Positions 9,101 through 18,406 of a stretch of DNA of 63,743 bases are shown in pieces. The first letter of the stretch is position 1; every line of letters starts with the position of its first letter. Made by a program: the position numbers and the translations under genes. Under the pieces are notes generated by a model. The model had not been told where the DNA came from. It did no database searches and worked only from the letters and a program-made list of their open reading frames with translations. The stretch is from Pseudomonadota bacterium (GTDB lineage: Bacteria > Pseudomonadota > Gammaproteobacteria > Burkholderiales > Burkholderiaceae_C): positions 1-63,743 of the forward strand of contig JAFEFZ010000279.1 in NCBI GenBank assembly GCA_018240325.1, given 5' to 3'.

Positions 9101-10096
9101 TTGAACGGACGCACGCTCTTCGTGCTGGGCTGCTTCGGCGCGCTCGCGGCCTACCCGCTGTTCGCCGGCAGCTTCGGCCTGGACCTGGTGACGAAGATCA
9201 TGATCTCCGCGATCTTCGCGCTCAGCCTCGAGCTGCTGGTCGGCGGCGCCGGGCTGGTCAGCTTCGGCCACGCCGCCTTCTTCGGCATCGGCGCCTACGC
9301 GGCGGTGCTGCTGAGCCCGCGCGACGAGCCCGCTGCGCTGCTGTGGCTCGCGCCGGCCGGCGTGCTCGCGGCGGCGCTGTACGCGCTCGCGGTGGGCGCC
9401 CTGAGCCTGCGCACCCGGGGCGTGTACTTCATCATGGTCACGCTCGCCTTCGCGCAGATGGCCTACTACGTGGTGCACGACACGCCGCTGGGCGGCGGCA
9501 CCGACGGCATCTACCTGACGCTGCTGCCCACGCTGGGCGGCTCGCTCGACCTGGCCAAGGCGCCGGTGATGTACGGCCTGACGCTGGCCGCGCTGGCGCT
9601 GGTGTTCGGCGGGCTCGCGCTGCTGTCGCGCTCGCGCTTCGGGCGCGCGCTCGCCGGCATCCGCGTGAACGAGCAGCGCATGCGCGCCACCGGCTTCGCC
9701 ACCTACCCGTACAAGCTCGCCGCCTTCACGATCAGCGGCGGCATCGCCGGGCTGGCCGGATTCCTGTTCGCGGTCAAGGACGGCTTCGTCAACCCCGAGC
9801 TGCTGAGCTGGCACCTGTCGGGCGCGGTGCTGATCATGATCATCCTCGGCGGCATCGGCCACCTGCGCGGCGCGCTGATCGGCGCCTTCGCGTTCGCGCT
9901 GCTGCAGGAGTTCTTCAAGAGCGACGCGATCTTCGGCGCCTTCGCCAAGCACTGGCTGCTGGGCCTGGGGCTGGCGATCATCGCCTGCGTGGCGCTGATG
10001 CCGCGCGGGCTGGTCGGGCTGCCGGCGCAGTGGCGCGATCGCCTGAGCGGCCGCGCGCCGCGGCGCGCCGCCGCCGGCACCGGAGCGCCGCGATGA
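9101..10096 (+). CDS. livM: Branched-chain-type ABC permease LivM
   Basis: The 331-residue permease begins at a TTG codon 10 bases after the preceding stop. It has the LivM signature GGAGLVSFGHAAFFGIGAYA and a terminal MIIILGGIGHLRGALIGAF loop that contacts the ATPases. Multiple membrane helices span the length. The C-terminal 20 residues are arginine- and alanine-rich and probably cytoplasmic. Its stop overlaps the start of the ATPase gene (ATGA), indicating translational coupling. Confidence 0.92.
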   Translation: MNGRTLFVLGCFGALAAYPLFAGSFGLDLVTKIMISAIFALSLELLVGGAGLVSFGHAAFFGIGAYAAVLLSPRDEPAALLWLAPAGVLAAALYALAVGALSLRTRGVYFIMVTLAFAQMAYYVVHDTPLGGGTDGIYLTLLPTLGGSLDLAKAPVMYGLTLAALALVFGGLALLSRSRFGRALAGIRVNEQRMRATGFATYPYKLAAFTISGGIAGLAGFLFAVKDGFVNPELLSWHLSGAVLIMIILGGIGHLRGALIGAFAFALLQEFFKSDAIFGAFAKHWLLGLGLAIIACVALMPRGLVGLPAQWRDRLSGRAPRRAAAGTGAPR

Positions 10097-10905
10097 GCCC
10101 GCCGGGCCGCCCCACGGGCGAATACCGCCGGGAGCAGCCTGAAGGTACTGCCGTGAACGGCGCCGCCGTCCTGCTGCACGGGCGCGCGCTCAGCCGCCGC
10201 TGGGGCGGGCTGCTCGCGGTCAGCGAGGTGTCGCTGGCGCTGGCGCGCGGCGAGGTGCACGCGGTGATCGGCACCAACGGCGCCGGCAAGTCCACGCTGA
10301 TCAACCTGCTGTCGGGCGAGATCGCGCCGTCGTCCGGCACGGTCGAGCTGCTCGGCCGCGACGTGACCGGCTGGAGCCAGCCGCGGCGTGCGCTGGCGGG
10401 GCTGGGCCGCAGCTACCAGCGCAACACGATCTACCCGAGCTTCAGCGTGCTCGAGAACTGCCGCCTGGCGGCGCAGGCGCGCACGCCGCGGCCCTGGGCC
10501 TTCTGGGAAGACGCGCAGCGCTGCGCCGCCAGCCTGCAGGCCGCGCGCGACGCGGCGGCGCGCGCCGGCCTGGACGACCAGCTCGACCGGCCGGCCGGGC
10601 TGCTCAGCCACGGCGGCAAGCGCCAGCTCGAGATCGCGATGTGCCTGGCAACCGCGCCGCAGGTGCTGCTGCTCGACGAGCCGCTGGCCGGCATGGGCGC
10701 CGAGGAGACCGAGCGCATGCTCGCGCTGCTGCGCGAGCTCAGGCCGCGCCACGCGATCCTGCTGGTCGAGCACGACATGGACGCCGTGTTCCGCGTGGCC
10801 GACCGCATCACCGTGATGGTCAACGGCGCGGTCATCGCCAGCGGCACGCCCGACGCGGTGCGCGCCGACCCCGAGGTGCAGGCCGCCTATCTGGGCGAAC
10901 AGTAG
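10093..10905 (+). CDS. livG: ABC importer ATPase LivG
   Basis: The protein has Walker A (GTNGAGKST), a LivG-type signature (SHGGKRQLEIAMCLA), Walker B (VLLLDEPLAGM) and the H-loop in ILLVEHDMD. Two starts are plausible: ATG 10093, which overlaps the livM stop and has GGAG seven bases upstream (270 residues), and GTG 10153 with AAGG seven bases upstream (250 residues). The shorter form begins exactly where family homology begins. It energises uptake with LivF. Confidence 0.92.
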   Translation: MSPPGRPTGEYRREQPEGTAVNGAAVLLHGRALSRRWGGLLAVSEVSLALARGEVHAVIGTNGAGKSTLINLLSGEIAPSSGTVELLGRDVTGWSQPRRALAGLGRSYQRNTIYPSFSVLENCRLAAQARTPRPWAFWEDAQRCAASLQAARDAAARAGLDDQLDRPAGLLSHGGKRQLEIAMCLATAPQVLLLDEPLAGMGAEETERMLALLRELRPRHAILLVEHDMDAVFRVADRITVMVNGAVIASGTPDAVRADPEVQAAYLGEQ

Positions 10906-10924
10906 GCCGCACGAAGCCACCGCG

Positions 10925-11632
10925 ATGGACGACCCGATCCTCGACGCGCGCGACGTCCACGCCTGGTACGGCTCGAGCCACGTGCTGCACGGCGTGTCGC
11001 TGCAGATCGGGCGCGGCGAAACCGTCGGGCTGCTCGGCCGCAACGGCATGGGCAAGAGCACCTTGATCCGCACGCTGCTCGGCCATGTCACGCAGCGCGA
11101 CGGCAGCATCGTGTTCTTCGGGCAGGACTGCAGCCGCGCCAAGCCGCACGAGGTGGCGCGCCGCGGCGTCGCCTACGTGCCCGAGGGCCGCGGCGTGTTC
11201 CCCAACCTGAGCGTGCGCGAGAACCTGCTGATGGCCGCGCGCCCCGCGGCGGGCAGCCGCGGCTGGAGCTACGAGCGCGTGCTGCAGACCTTCACCCGGC
11301 TGGCCGAGCGCACCGAGCACCTCGGCGCTCAGCTGTCGGGCGGCGAGCAGCAGATGGTGTCGATCGGCCGCGCGCTGATGACGCAGCCCGAGCTGATCAT
11401 CCTCGACGAGGCCACCGAGGGCCTGGCGCCGCTGATCGTCGAGGAGATCTGGCGGGTGATCGGCCAGATCCGCCGCGACGGCATCGCCACGCTGATCGTC
11501 GACCGCGACTTCCGCAAGGTACTCGCCCACAGCGACCGCGCGCTGGTGCTGCAAAAGGGGCAGGTGGTGATGGCCGGCAGCGCCGATGCGCTGCAGGCCG
11601 GCGCCGACCTGGCGGCCTACCTGGGGGTCTGA
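10925..11632 (+). CDS. livF: ABC importer ATPase LivF
   Basis: The 235-residue ATPase shows Walker A (GRNGMGKST), the Q-loop region VPEGRGVFPNLSVREN, the signature LSGGEQQMVSIGRAL and Walker B (LIILDEATEGLAP). The family usually has an H-loop histidine in VEHN/VEQN; here the segment reads IVDRDFRKV, so the switch histidine appears replaced. The partner LivG keeps its histidine, so one of the two ATP sites may be degenerate. It closes the importer operon. Confidence 0.92.
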   Translation: MDDPILDARDVHAWYGSSHVLHGVSLQIGRGETVGLLGRNGMGKSTLIRTLLGHVTQRDGSIVFFGQDCSRAKPHEVARRGVAYVPEGRGVFPNLSVRENLLMAARPAAGSRGWSYERVLQTFTRLAERTEHLGAQLSGGEQQMVSIGRALMTQPELIILDEATEGLAPLIVEEIWRVIGQIRRDGIATLIVDRDFRKVLAHSDRALVLQKGQVVMAGSADALQAGADLAAYLGV

Positions 11633-11868
11633 GCCGGCGGCGATGCCGCTGCCTGCGCAGCGGCCGAAGCCCGCCCCGCAGGCGAATGCATCCAGGGCGC
11701 GAACACGGTCCGGATGCCCCGCGGCGGTCTGGCAACCTTCGGTGAGGCACCGCAGCGGCCCGCGAAGCCGGCGCGCCCCGCGCACCTCAGGGTTACCATC
11801 TGTGGGCGCCCGCCGCGGCCGCGACTACCATTGATGGGCAAAGATCCGCCCCCACAGGAGACACACGG
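11633..11868. other. Intergenic region before the CoA-transferase
   Basis: These 236 bases hold no convincing gene. A GGAG site lies about a dozen bases before the CoA-transferase start. No clear terminator or promoter hexamers stand out. Confidence 0.4.
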
Positions 11869-13896
11869 ATGAGCGACCACCAGACCACCGCCGAGCTGCT
11901 GTCGGCGCTGCGCAGTTTCGAGCACGGCAAGATCGTCACGGCCCGCGAGGCGGTGCAGTTGGTGCGCGACGGCGACACGCTGTGCACCAGCGGCTTCGTC
12001 GGCATCGGCTTCGCCGAGAACCTGGCCGTGGCGCTGGAGCAGCGCTATCTCGAAAGCGCCAAGGAAGACCCCGACGGCATCGGCCACCCGCGCGGCCTGA
12101 CGCTGGTGTACGCCGCCGGCCAGGGCGACGGCAAGGAGCGCGGGCTGAACCACCTCGGCCACGCGGGCATGCTCAAGCGCGTGGTCGGCGGCCACTGGGG
12201 GCTGTGCCCGAAGCTGCAGGCGCTGGCGGTGTCCGACCAGGTCGAGGCCTACAACCTGCCGCAGGGCGTGATCTCGCACCTGATGCGCGACATCGCGGCC
12301 GGCAAGCCGGGGCAGGTGTCGCGCGTGGGCCTGGGCACCTTCGTCGACCCGCGCCACGGCGGCGGCAAGATCAACGCGCGCACCACCGAAGACCTGGTCG
12401 AGCTGACGACGATCGGCGGCGAGGAATACCTGTTCTACAAGACCTTCCCGATCGACGTCGCGTTCATCCGCGCGACCAGCGCCGACCCCGACGGCAACCT
12501 GACGATGGAGCGCGAGGCGCTGACGCTCGAGGCGCTGTCGCAGGCGATGGCGGCGCACAACTCGGGCGGCATCGTGATCGCCCAGGTCGAGCGCATCGTC
12601 GAGCGCGGCTCGATGGCGCCGCGGCAGGTGGTCGTCCCCGGCGTGCTGGTGGACTGCGTGGTCGTGGCCGAGAAGCCCGAATACCACATGCAGACCTTCG
12701 CCGAGCAGTTCAGCGCCGCCTTCGCCGGCGAGATCCGGGTGCCGATGGACAGCCTGGCGCCGATGGCGATGGGCGACCGCAAGATCATCGCGCGCCGCGC
12801 GGCGCTCGAGATCAAGCCCAACGCGGTGGCCAACCTCGGCATCGGCATGCCCGAAGGCGTGGCCGAAGTCGCGGCCGAGGAGCGCATCACCGACCTGATG
12901 ACGCTGACGGCCGAACCCGGCGTGGTCGGCGGCGTGCCCGCCGGCGGCATGAGCTTCGGCGCGGCGACCAATGCACAGGCGATCATCGACCAGCCCTACC
13001 AGTTCGATTTCTACGACGGCGGCGGGCTGGACATCACGATCCTCGGCCTGGCCCAGGCCGATGCCGAGGGCAACCTGAACGTTTCGCGCTTCGGGCCGCG
13101 GCTGGCCGGTGCCGGCGGCTTCATCAACATCAGCCAGAACGCCAAGACCGTGGTGTTCTGCGGCACCTTCACCGCCGGCGGGCTGAAGGTCGCGGTGCAG
13201 GACGGGCAGCTGCGCATCCTGCAAGAAGGCCGCGCGCGCAAGTTCGTGCGCGAGGTCGAGCACCGCACCTTCAGCGGCCGCTATGCGTGGCAACGCAGGC
13301 AGCCGGTGCTCTACGTCACCGAGCGCTGCGTGTTCCGGCTGGCCGAGCGGGGCCTGGAGTTGATCGAGGTCGCGCCCGGCATCGACATCCAGCGCGACAT
13401 CCTCGCGCAGATGGACTTCGAGCCGCTGATGCCGTCGCCGCCGCGCCCGATGGACCCGCGGCTGTTCGCCGACGGCCCAATGGGGCTGCGCGACCAGCTG
13501 CTCGACATCCCGCTCGAGCGGCGGCTGACCTACGACCCCGACCACAACGCGCTGTACATCAACTTCGAGCGGCTGAACGTGCGCACGATCCAGCAGGTCG
13601 AGGACATCCGCCGCCACGTGGCCGACAAACTCGACCACATCGGCCGCAAGGTGTTCGCGATCGTCAACTACGACGGCTTCCAGATCGCGACCGATCTCGT
13701 CGACGACTACGCGGCGATGGTCAAGGGGCTGGCCGACGCGTTCTACTGGAACGCGGCGCGCTACAGCACCTCGGGCTTCCTGCGGCTGAAGCTGGGCGAG
13801 GCGCTGCAAAAGCGCGGCGTCGCGCCGCATGTCTTCGAATCGTCCGAGGAGGCGCTGAAGCACATGCAGGCGATCGAGGGCGGACTGAAGGCCTGA
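11869..13896 (+). CDS. Family I CoA-transferase (propionate/acetate CoA-transferase-like) with C-terminal extension
   Basis: The 675-residue protein joins two CoA-transferase halves. The N-terminal half (from about residue 20) begins [20 protein letters not shown], and the second half contains the active-site glutamate motif [13 protein letters not shown], near residue 350. Family I enzymes move CoA between carboxylic acids through a glutamyl-CoA thioester. Known propionate CoA-transferases are about 520-530 residues, so the last 140 residues are extra ([16 protein letters not shown]... to [12 protein letters not shown]) and of unassigned function. Located downstream of the benzoate importer, it may recycle CoA from acetyl- or aromatic acyl-CoA. 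Substrate is unknown. Confidence 0.82.
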   Translation: MSDHQTTAELLSALRSFEHGKIVTAREAVQLVRDGDTLCTSGFVGIGFAENLAVALEQRYLESAKEDPDGIGHPRGLTLVYAAGQGDGKERGLNHLGHAGMLKRVVGGHWGLCPKLQALAVSDQVEAYNLPQGVISHLMRDIAAGKPGQVSRVGLGTFVDPRHGGGKINARTTEDLVELTTIGGEEYLFYKTFPIDVAFIRATSADPDGNLTMEREALTLEALSQAMAAHNSGGIVIAQVERIVERGSMAPRQVVVPGVLVDCVVVAEKPEYHMQTFAEQFSAAFAGEIRVPMDSLAPMAMGDRKIIARRAALEIKPNAVANLGIGMPEGVAEVAAEERITDLMTLTAEPGVVGGVPAGGMSFGAATNAQAIIDQPYQFDFYDGGGLDITILGLAQADAEGNLNVSRFGPRLAGAGGFINISQNAKTVVFCGTFTAGGLKVAVQDGQLRILQEGRARKFVREVEHRTFSGRYAWQRRQPVLYVTERCVFRLAERGLELIEVAPGIDIQRDILAQMDFEPLMPSPPRPMDPRLFADGPMGLRDQLLDIPLERRLTYDPDHNALYINFERLNVRTIQQVEDIRRHVADKLDHIGRKVFAIVNYDGFQIATDLVDDYAAMVKGLADAFYWNAARYSTSGFLRLKLGEALQKRGVAPHVFESSEEALKHMQAIEGGLKA

Positions 13897-14051
13897 CCTC
13901 AGGCGCCGGCACCGGCGGCACGCAGCAGGCCCACGGCCGGCGTGCCGCGGCCGGCCGTCGGCCGGCTTGGCCTGCACGGCCCTCCCCCAAACCGGAGATC
14001 GGGGGATTCGGCAACGGCGCTGCCTTCGTCGAGCGCGCGCCCACGAGCGGG

Positions 14052-14501
14052 CTACGGGCCCGGTCCGGCGCTGCGCCCGACGGCTTGGAGCAGCCGGCGC
14101 ATCGCGAACCGCGCCGACAACAACACGATGATCAGCCCGCTGACCGCGAAGAAGCCGCCCAGGCGCACGCGGTCGCCGAAGATCCGGTGGGTGATCTCCA
14201 GCACCGCGAACTTGCTGCCGATCATCACCGCCCACAGCGACAGTGCGGCAGCTGCCTTGCCCATCGGGGTGCCGGCGCTGCGCAATCGCGCCGCGATCCG
14301 CTTCTTGGCCGCGACCACGGCTTCGAGCACGGCCTTGAGCAGGATCGCGGTCAGCAGCGACAGCGTGAAGGTTTCGCTCACCACGGCCGGCAGGTACTCG
14401 ACGAACAGGTTGAGCACGACCACGTACACGAACACGTCGATGACCGCAGCCGCAGCCGCCGGGCTCGGGGTCAGGGCATCGCGGTCGTCGAGGCTGTTCA
14501 T
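14052..14501 (-). CDS. Hypothetical inner-membrane protein
   Basis: The protein (149 residues from the ATG at 14501; a start at 14540 would add 13) has three or four hydrophobic stretches, such as VIDVFVYVVVLNLFVEYL and GGFFAVSGLIIVLLSARF. A basic central loop (AAKKRIAARLR) lies between them. No enzymatic motif is visible. It is convergent with the CoA-transferase and divergent from the next exported protein. Family not recognised. Confidence 0.6.
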   Translation of the reverse strand: MNSLDDRDALTPSPAAAAAVIDVFVYVVVLNLFVEYLPAVVSETFTLSLLTAILLKAVLEAVVAAKKRIAARLRSAGTPMGKAAAALSLWAVMIGSKFAVLEITHRIFGDRVRLGGFFAVSGLIIVLLSARFAMRRLLQAVGRSAGPGP

Positions 14502-14662
14502 CCGGATCCTGCCGGCCGGCTTCGAGCGGGCCCGGCTCATCGCCCGGCGCTGCGTCGGCCGTGCCGCCGGCGCGGATGCTACGGCAGCGCTGCGGCGGGA
14601 CGGCCGCTGCGGCGGCGCGCAGCGAACGCCGGCACGCCGCCGGGCATGGGAAAATCGCGCGC

Positions 14663-15046
14663 ATGCTCAAGCTGCTGCCCGCCGCCTTCCTCAGCCTGCT
14701 GGTTGCCGTCGCGCTGCCGGCGCAGGCGCAGCGCAACTTCACCGAGAAGGCGCTGCGCGGCGAACTGGTGGTCGGCCAGCCGCCCGACGCGCTGCTCAAC
14801 GGCAAGCCGGCGCGGCTGGCGCCGGGCGCGCGCATCCGCGACCAAAGCAACATCCTGCAGCTGTCGGCGTCGCTGTCGGGCCGCAAGCTGGTGGTGTTCT
14901 ACACGCTCGAGCCGGGTACCGGCCAGTTGCAGGACGTGTGGGTGCTGACGCCCGACGAGATCGCGCGCAAGCCCTGGCCCACCACCGAGAAAGAGGCGCA
15001 GGCCTGGCAGTTCAACTTCTACACCCAGACCTGGACCAAGCCCTGA
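14663..15046 (+). CDS. Hypothetical exported protein upstream of miaB
   Basis: The 127-residue protein begins with a classic signal peptide ([20 protein letters not shown]), with cleavage expected after AQAQ. The mature part contains a repeated-looking [20 protein letters not shown] stretch and an aromatic C-terminus ([14 protein letters not shown]). It ends 19 bases before miaB, so they are probably co-transcribed. I recognise it only as a small conserved hypothetical periplasmic protein next to miaB. Confidence 0.7.
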   Translation: MLKLLPAAFLSLLVAVALPAQAQRNFTEKALRGELVVGQPPDALLNGKPARLAPGARIRDQSNILQLSASLSGRKLVVFYTLEPGTGQLQDVWVLTPDEIARKPWPTTEKEAQAWQFNFYTQTWTKP

Positions 15047-15065
15047 TTCCGGGACGGGAAGCGCC

Positions 15066-16469
15066 GTGACGAAGAAGGTCTACATCCGCAGCTACGGCTG
15101 CCAGATGAACGAGTACGACGCCGCCAAGATGGCCGACCTGCTGCACGCGGCGCAGGGCTACGAGCCCACCGCCGACGTCGAGCAGGCCGACCTGGTGCTG
15201 TTCAACACCTGCTCGATCCGCGAGAAGGCGGCGCACAAGGTGTTCAGCGACCTCGGCCGCGTGAAGGCGCTGAAGGACAAGGGCGTGCTGATCGGCGTGG
15301 GCGGCTGCGTCGCCAGCCAGGAGGGCGCCGCAATCGTCGAGCGCGCGCCCTACGTGGACCTGGTCTTCGGCCCGCAGACGCTGCACCGGCTGCCGCAGCT
15401 GATCGAGCGCCGCCTGGCCGAGCAGCAGCCGCAGGTCGACATCAGCTTCCCCGAGATCGAGAAGTTCGACCACCTGCCGCCTGCGCGCGTGACCGGGCCG
15501 ACGGCCTTCGTGTCGATCATGGAAGGCTGCTCCAAGTACTGCTCGTACTGCGTGGTGCCCTATACGCGCGGCGACGAGGTCAGCCGGCCGCTGGACGACG
15601 TGCTCGCCGAGATCGCCGACCTGGGCGCGCGCGGCGTGCGCGAGGTCACGCTGCTCGGCCAGAACGTGAACGCCTGGCGCGGCACGATCGGCGCGGACGG
15701 CGGGCCGGCCGACTTCGCGCTGCTGATCGAATGCGTGGCGGCGCTGCCCGGCATCGAGCGCATCCGCTACACCACCAGCCACCCGAACGAATTCACGCCG
15801 CGGCTGATCGAGGTCTATGCGCGCGTGCCGCAGCTGGCCAGCCACCTGCACCTGCCGGTGCAGCACGGCAGCGACCGCATCCTCGGCGCGATGAAGCGCG
15901 GCTACACCGTGCTGCAGTACAAGAGCATCGTGCGCCGGCTGCGCGCGCTGCGGCCGCAGCTGAGCCTGTCCACCGACTTCATCGTCGGCTTCCCCGGCGA
16001 GACCGACGCCGACCATGCGCTGACGCTGAAGCTGATCGACGAGATCGGCTTCGACGCCAGCTTCAGCTTCGTCTTCAGCCCGCGCCCGGGCACGCCGGCG
16101 GCCAACCTGCACGACGACACGCCGCAGGCGCTCAAGCTGCAGCGGCTGCAGCAGGTGCAGGCGCGCATCGAGGCGAACGCGCAGCGCATCGCCGCGTCGC
16201 GCGTGGGCACGGTGCAGCGCATCCTGGTCGAAGGCCCGTCGCGCCGTCCGGGCGCACAGGGCCCGGAACTGATGGGCCGCACCGCGTGCAACCGGATCGT
16301 CAACTTCGCCGGCCCGGCCGAGCTGATCGGCCGGATGATCGACCTGCGCATCACCGAAGCGCTGCCGCATTCGCTGCGCGGCGCCGCATGGCCCGCTGCC
16401 GCAGCCGCCGCGCAGCGGACGGGCGAATCAGGCTGCGCGAGCGCTGCCGATTCGCGGGCAACGCCTTAG
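15066..16469 (+). CDS. miaB: tRNA-2-methylthio-N6-dimethylallyladenosine synthase MiaB
   Basis: The 467-residue radical-SAM methylthiotransferase starts at GTG. It has the N-terminal cluster-binding cysteines in [20 protein letters not shown] and GGCVAS, and the radical-SAM CxxxCxxC motif CSKYCSYC (Cys 155, 159, 162). The C-terminal TRAM region follows ([10 protein letters not shown]...ELMGRT). It adds a methylthio group to isopentenyl-adenosine 37 of tRNAs using two 4Fe-4S clusters and S-adenosylmethionine. Length is normal for the family, with a slightly long alanine-rich tail. Confidence 0.96.
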   Translation: MTKKVYIRSYGCQMNEYDAAKMADLLHAAQGYEPTADVEQADLVLFNTCSIREKAAHKVFSDLGRVKALKDKGVLIGVGGCVASQEGAAIVERAPYVDLVFGPQTLHRLPQLIERRLAEQQPQVDISFPEIEKFDHLPPARVTGPTAFVSIMEGCSKYCSYCVVPYTRGDEVSRPLDDVLAEIADLGARGVREVTLLGQNVNAWRGTIGADGGPADFALLIECVAALPGIERIRYTTSHPNEFTPRLIEVYARVPQLASHLHLPVQHGSDRILGAMKRGYTVLQYKSIVRRLRALRPQLSLSTDFIVGFPGETDADHALTLKLIDEIGFDASFSFVFSPRPGTPAANLHDDTPQALKLQRLQQVQARIEANAQRIAASRVGTVQRILVEGPSRRPGAQGPELMGRTACNRIVNFAGPAELIGRMIDLRITEALPHSLRGAAWPAAAAAAQRTGESGCASAADSRATP

Positions 16470-16624
16470 CCGTGCCGCAGCAGCGGCTCGATGGCGCGGC
16501 CCGGCCGCCCCGACGCCGAAGCTCGCGGGATCGGCGCACTGCGTGCCGCTGCCGGCCGCGTGGCCGCGCACAGCAGCGGGGGTCCGGCCCCGCTGCGCAC
16601 GCTGGCGTAGAGTTGCCGGACGGG

Positions 16625-16840
16625 CTAGCGGCCGCGAATGTTGCCGGCCACGCCGCCGCCGACGCCGCCGATGATCGCGCCGGTCGCGGCATTGCCGCCC
16701 GAGATTGCCGCGATGCCGGCACCGGTGCCGGCGCCGATCGCGGCGCCGCTCAACGTGCCCTGCTGCTGGGGCGTCATGTCGGTGCAGCCCACCAGGCCGG
16801 CGATCGCCGCGACGGCTACCCAAGATCCGATTCGCTTCAT
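16625..16840 (-). CDS. Small glycine-zipper lipoprotein
   Basis: The 71-residue protein has a short signal peptide ending in a lipobox (IAGLVGC, Cys about 18). A glycine-rich transmembrane zipper follows (GAAIGAGTGAGIAAISGG, then GAIIGGVGGGVAGNIRG). Such proteins sit in the outer membrane or envelope and resemble the YMGG/OmpA-like glycine-zipper group. It starts just downstream of another small exported protein on the same strand. Confidence 0.75.
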   Translation of the reverse strand: MKRIGSWVAVAAIAGLVGCTDMTPQQQGTLSGAAIGAGTGAGIAAISGGNAATGAIIGGVGGGVAGNIRGR

Positions 16841-16856
16841 CGTTCGTTCTCCTTGT

Positions 16857-17237
16857 TCACTTCTTCAGGCCGGGGACGGCCATCTCGAACCAGATGGTTT
16901 CGAGGACCGGGCGCTGCAGCCTGCCGGGATTGGCCCCGTACCAGCGGTTCAGGCCCTCGCGCACGCTGTCCAGCGTCTGCCCCTGCAAGCCCTTGGCCAG
17001 GCGCGGCAGGAAGCTCTGGGCATCGCTCGGCGGGTTGTTGCCGCCATAGGCCACCTCCACCTGCATCAGGTTGACCATGCCGATCAGGTAGGCCTTCTTC
17101 ACGTCCTCGGACGACTTGGTCCACTGCTCGCCGGTGACCATCGGCGTCTCGGCGGCGACGGCATGGCCGGCCCACGCGAGCGCGACCGTGGTGCAGGTCG
17201 CCAGCATCAGCCGGCGGAATTCAAACGCGCTTGCCAT
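16857..17237 (-). CDS. Hypothetical periplasmic protein
   Basis: The 126-residue protein starts at an ATG preceded by a strong AAGGAGG site and has a signal peptide (ATCTTVALAWAGHAVAAE). The mature region is mostly helical with an aromatic C-terminus (GLNRWYGANPGRLQRP then LETIWFEMAVPGLKK). It lies 16 bases upstream of the glycine-zipper lipoprotein gene, so the two are probably one transcript. Family not recognised. Confidence 0.7.
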   Translation of the reverse strand: MASAFEFRRLMLATCTTVALAWAGHAVAAETPMVTGEQWTKSSEDVKKAYLIGMVNLMQVEVAYGGNNPPSDAQSFLPRLAKGLQGQTLDSVREGLNRWYGANPGRLQRPVLETIWFEMAVPGLKK

Positions 17238-17580
17238 CGATTCCTCCTTGTTAGTGGGATGGGGCACCGGGAGTGTATGCGCGACGATCCTGACGCCTGC
17301 GCGCTGACCTTGGTGCCGAGCGCGGAACCGATCATCCCCGCGCGGACTCGGGCAAGGGCTCCTGCGGCCGGCGCTTCGACTGCCCGCGGCTGCAGGCGGC
17401 CATGCGATCTTCGAGGCTCGGCGTCGGCAACCCGGCAAGGGTCGATCAGGTCTCGTCGCCGTTGCGCCTTCTTGAGTCGCAATGCGGCACGAAGGGTACG
17501 CTGAACGTCAGATGCCTGGGATGTGCCCACGAGCAATCGCGTGCTGCCATGTACACAGTCGAGCACACCGCGTTTTCCTC
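17238..17580. other. Intergenic region between exported protein and toxin-antitoxin genes
   Basis: No convincing gene is present in these 343 bases. A weak promoter-like pair (TTGAGT near 17472 and TACGCT near 17497) points toward the antitoxin. An inverted GTGCT/AGCAC pair near 17538-17565 could be an autoregulatory site for the ribbon-helix-helix antitoxin, but this is speculative. Confidence 0.3.
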
Positions 17581-17823
17581 ATGTCCACCACCATGACCAT
17601 CCGCCTCGAAGACGAGGTCAAGGATCGCCTCGATCGCCTGGCCGACTCGACCAACCGCAGCAAGTCCTACCTCGCGGCCGAGGCGATCCGCGAGTTCGTC
17701 GAAACCAACGAGTGGCAGATCGCCGAGATCCGTGCGGCGCTCAAGGAGGCCGACGCCGGCGACTTCGCCAGCGACGAGGACGTTGCCGCGCTGGCCAACA
17801 AGTGGAAGGTGAATGCGCGTTAG
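17581..17823 (+). CDS. Ribbon-helix-helix antitoxin (CopG/ParD/RelB-like)
   Basis: The 80-residue protein begins with a ribbon-helix-helix segment (TMTIRLEDEVKDRLDRLA, then RSKSYLAAEAIREFVE) that would bind operator DNA as a dimer. The acidic C-terminal part (EADAGDFASDEDVAALANKW) would wrap the toxin. Its last 11 bases overlap the toxin reading frame, typical of translationally coupled toxin-antitoxin pairs. It is intact although its toxin is broken, so it may now be an orphan. Confidence 0.9.
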   Translation: MSTTMTIRLEDEVKDRLDRLADSTNRSKSYLAAEAIREFVETNEWQIAEIRAALKEADAGDFASDEDVAALANKWKVNAR

Positions 17824-18069
17824 GTGGTTGCGCAATGCGCTGCGCAACCTCGACGACGAAGCGAGCCACATCGCAGCCGACAGCCCAGACGCCGCGCAGC
17901 TCGTGGTCCAGCGCGCGCTCGAAGCCGTTGCCATGTTGCCGGAGCAGCCCGGCATGGGCCGCCCGGGCCGGGTCCCGGGAACGCGCGAGCTCGTGGTGCT
18001 CAAGACGCGCTACGTCGTGCCGTACAGGGTCCGTGGCCAGACCCTCGAGATCCTGCGGGTGTTCCACAC
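17813..18069 (+). pseudogene. RelE/ParE-family toxin, 5' part, split by IS21
   Basis: This segment encodes 85 full residues of a RelE/ParE toxin (MRVRWLRNALRNLDDEASHI to ILRVFH) before the IS21 element begins inside codon 86. Reading into the element replaces the native end with an artificial tail until a stop at 18169. Joining 18069 to 20931 restores VFHTSRRLPERW and a stop, giving 94 residues, a normal toxin length. The C-terminal strand and helix of this family are important for activity, so the present product is probably inactive. Confidence 0.9.
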
Positions 18070-18075
18070 TGCGCA

Positions 18076-18140
18076 TTTCAGCGATCCCGGACACCCGTTT
18101 CAGCGTGATCGCGGACAGCGTTTCAAGCTGATCCCGGACA
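18076..18140. repeat. IS21 left-end subterminal repeats (three copies)
   Basis: Three near-identical units of the form TTTCAGC-GATCCCGGACA lie at 18076-18093, 18098-18117 and 18121-18140. They are the inverse of the units at the right end. A further copy in the opposite orientation lies near 18180-18200. IS21 transposases are known to bind such multiple terminal repeats. Confidence 0.85.
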
Positions 18141-18406
18141 CGGCGGGCGCGTGCGAGTGCCTGGCGTGATGGTAGTTCAGGTGTCCGGCATCAGCGTGAA
18201 GCCGACCGTGCTGTCCACGCCGGCGACGCTCGTCGCCGGGGTGGGCAACACGGCGCCGAAGGCGATGTTTTCGGTTCGAAGGTACACACCGCAGGCTTGT
18301 CCACGGCGGCGGGCGGGCGTCGCTGAGCGACGAACGCACGACCGCCGCGGTGGGCAAGCCGTGTTCACGGCTGCGCCGGGTCGGGGGCTCATGCTGCGCG
18401 AAGCGA

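Noticed and set aside
11617..14886. 1089-codon open frame on the minus strand opposite the CoA-transferase
   Set aside because: It is a shadow of high third-position GC. The plus strand encodes a protein with clear family motifs, and the minus frame is low-complexity (H, R, A, D rich).
18100..18406. Possible passenger gene in the left end of the IS21 element
   Set aside because: No frame gives a convincing start, ribosome site or family match; the open frames overlap istB in other frames.
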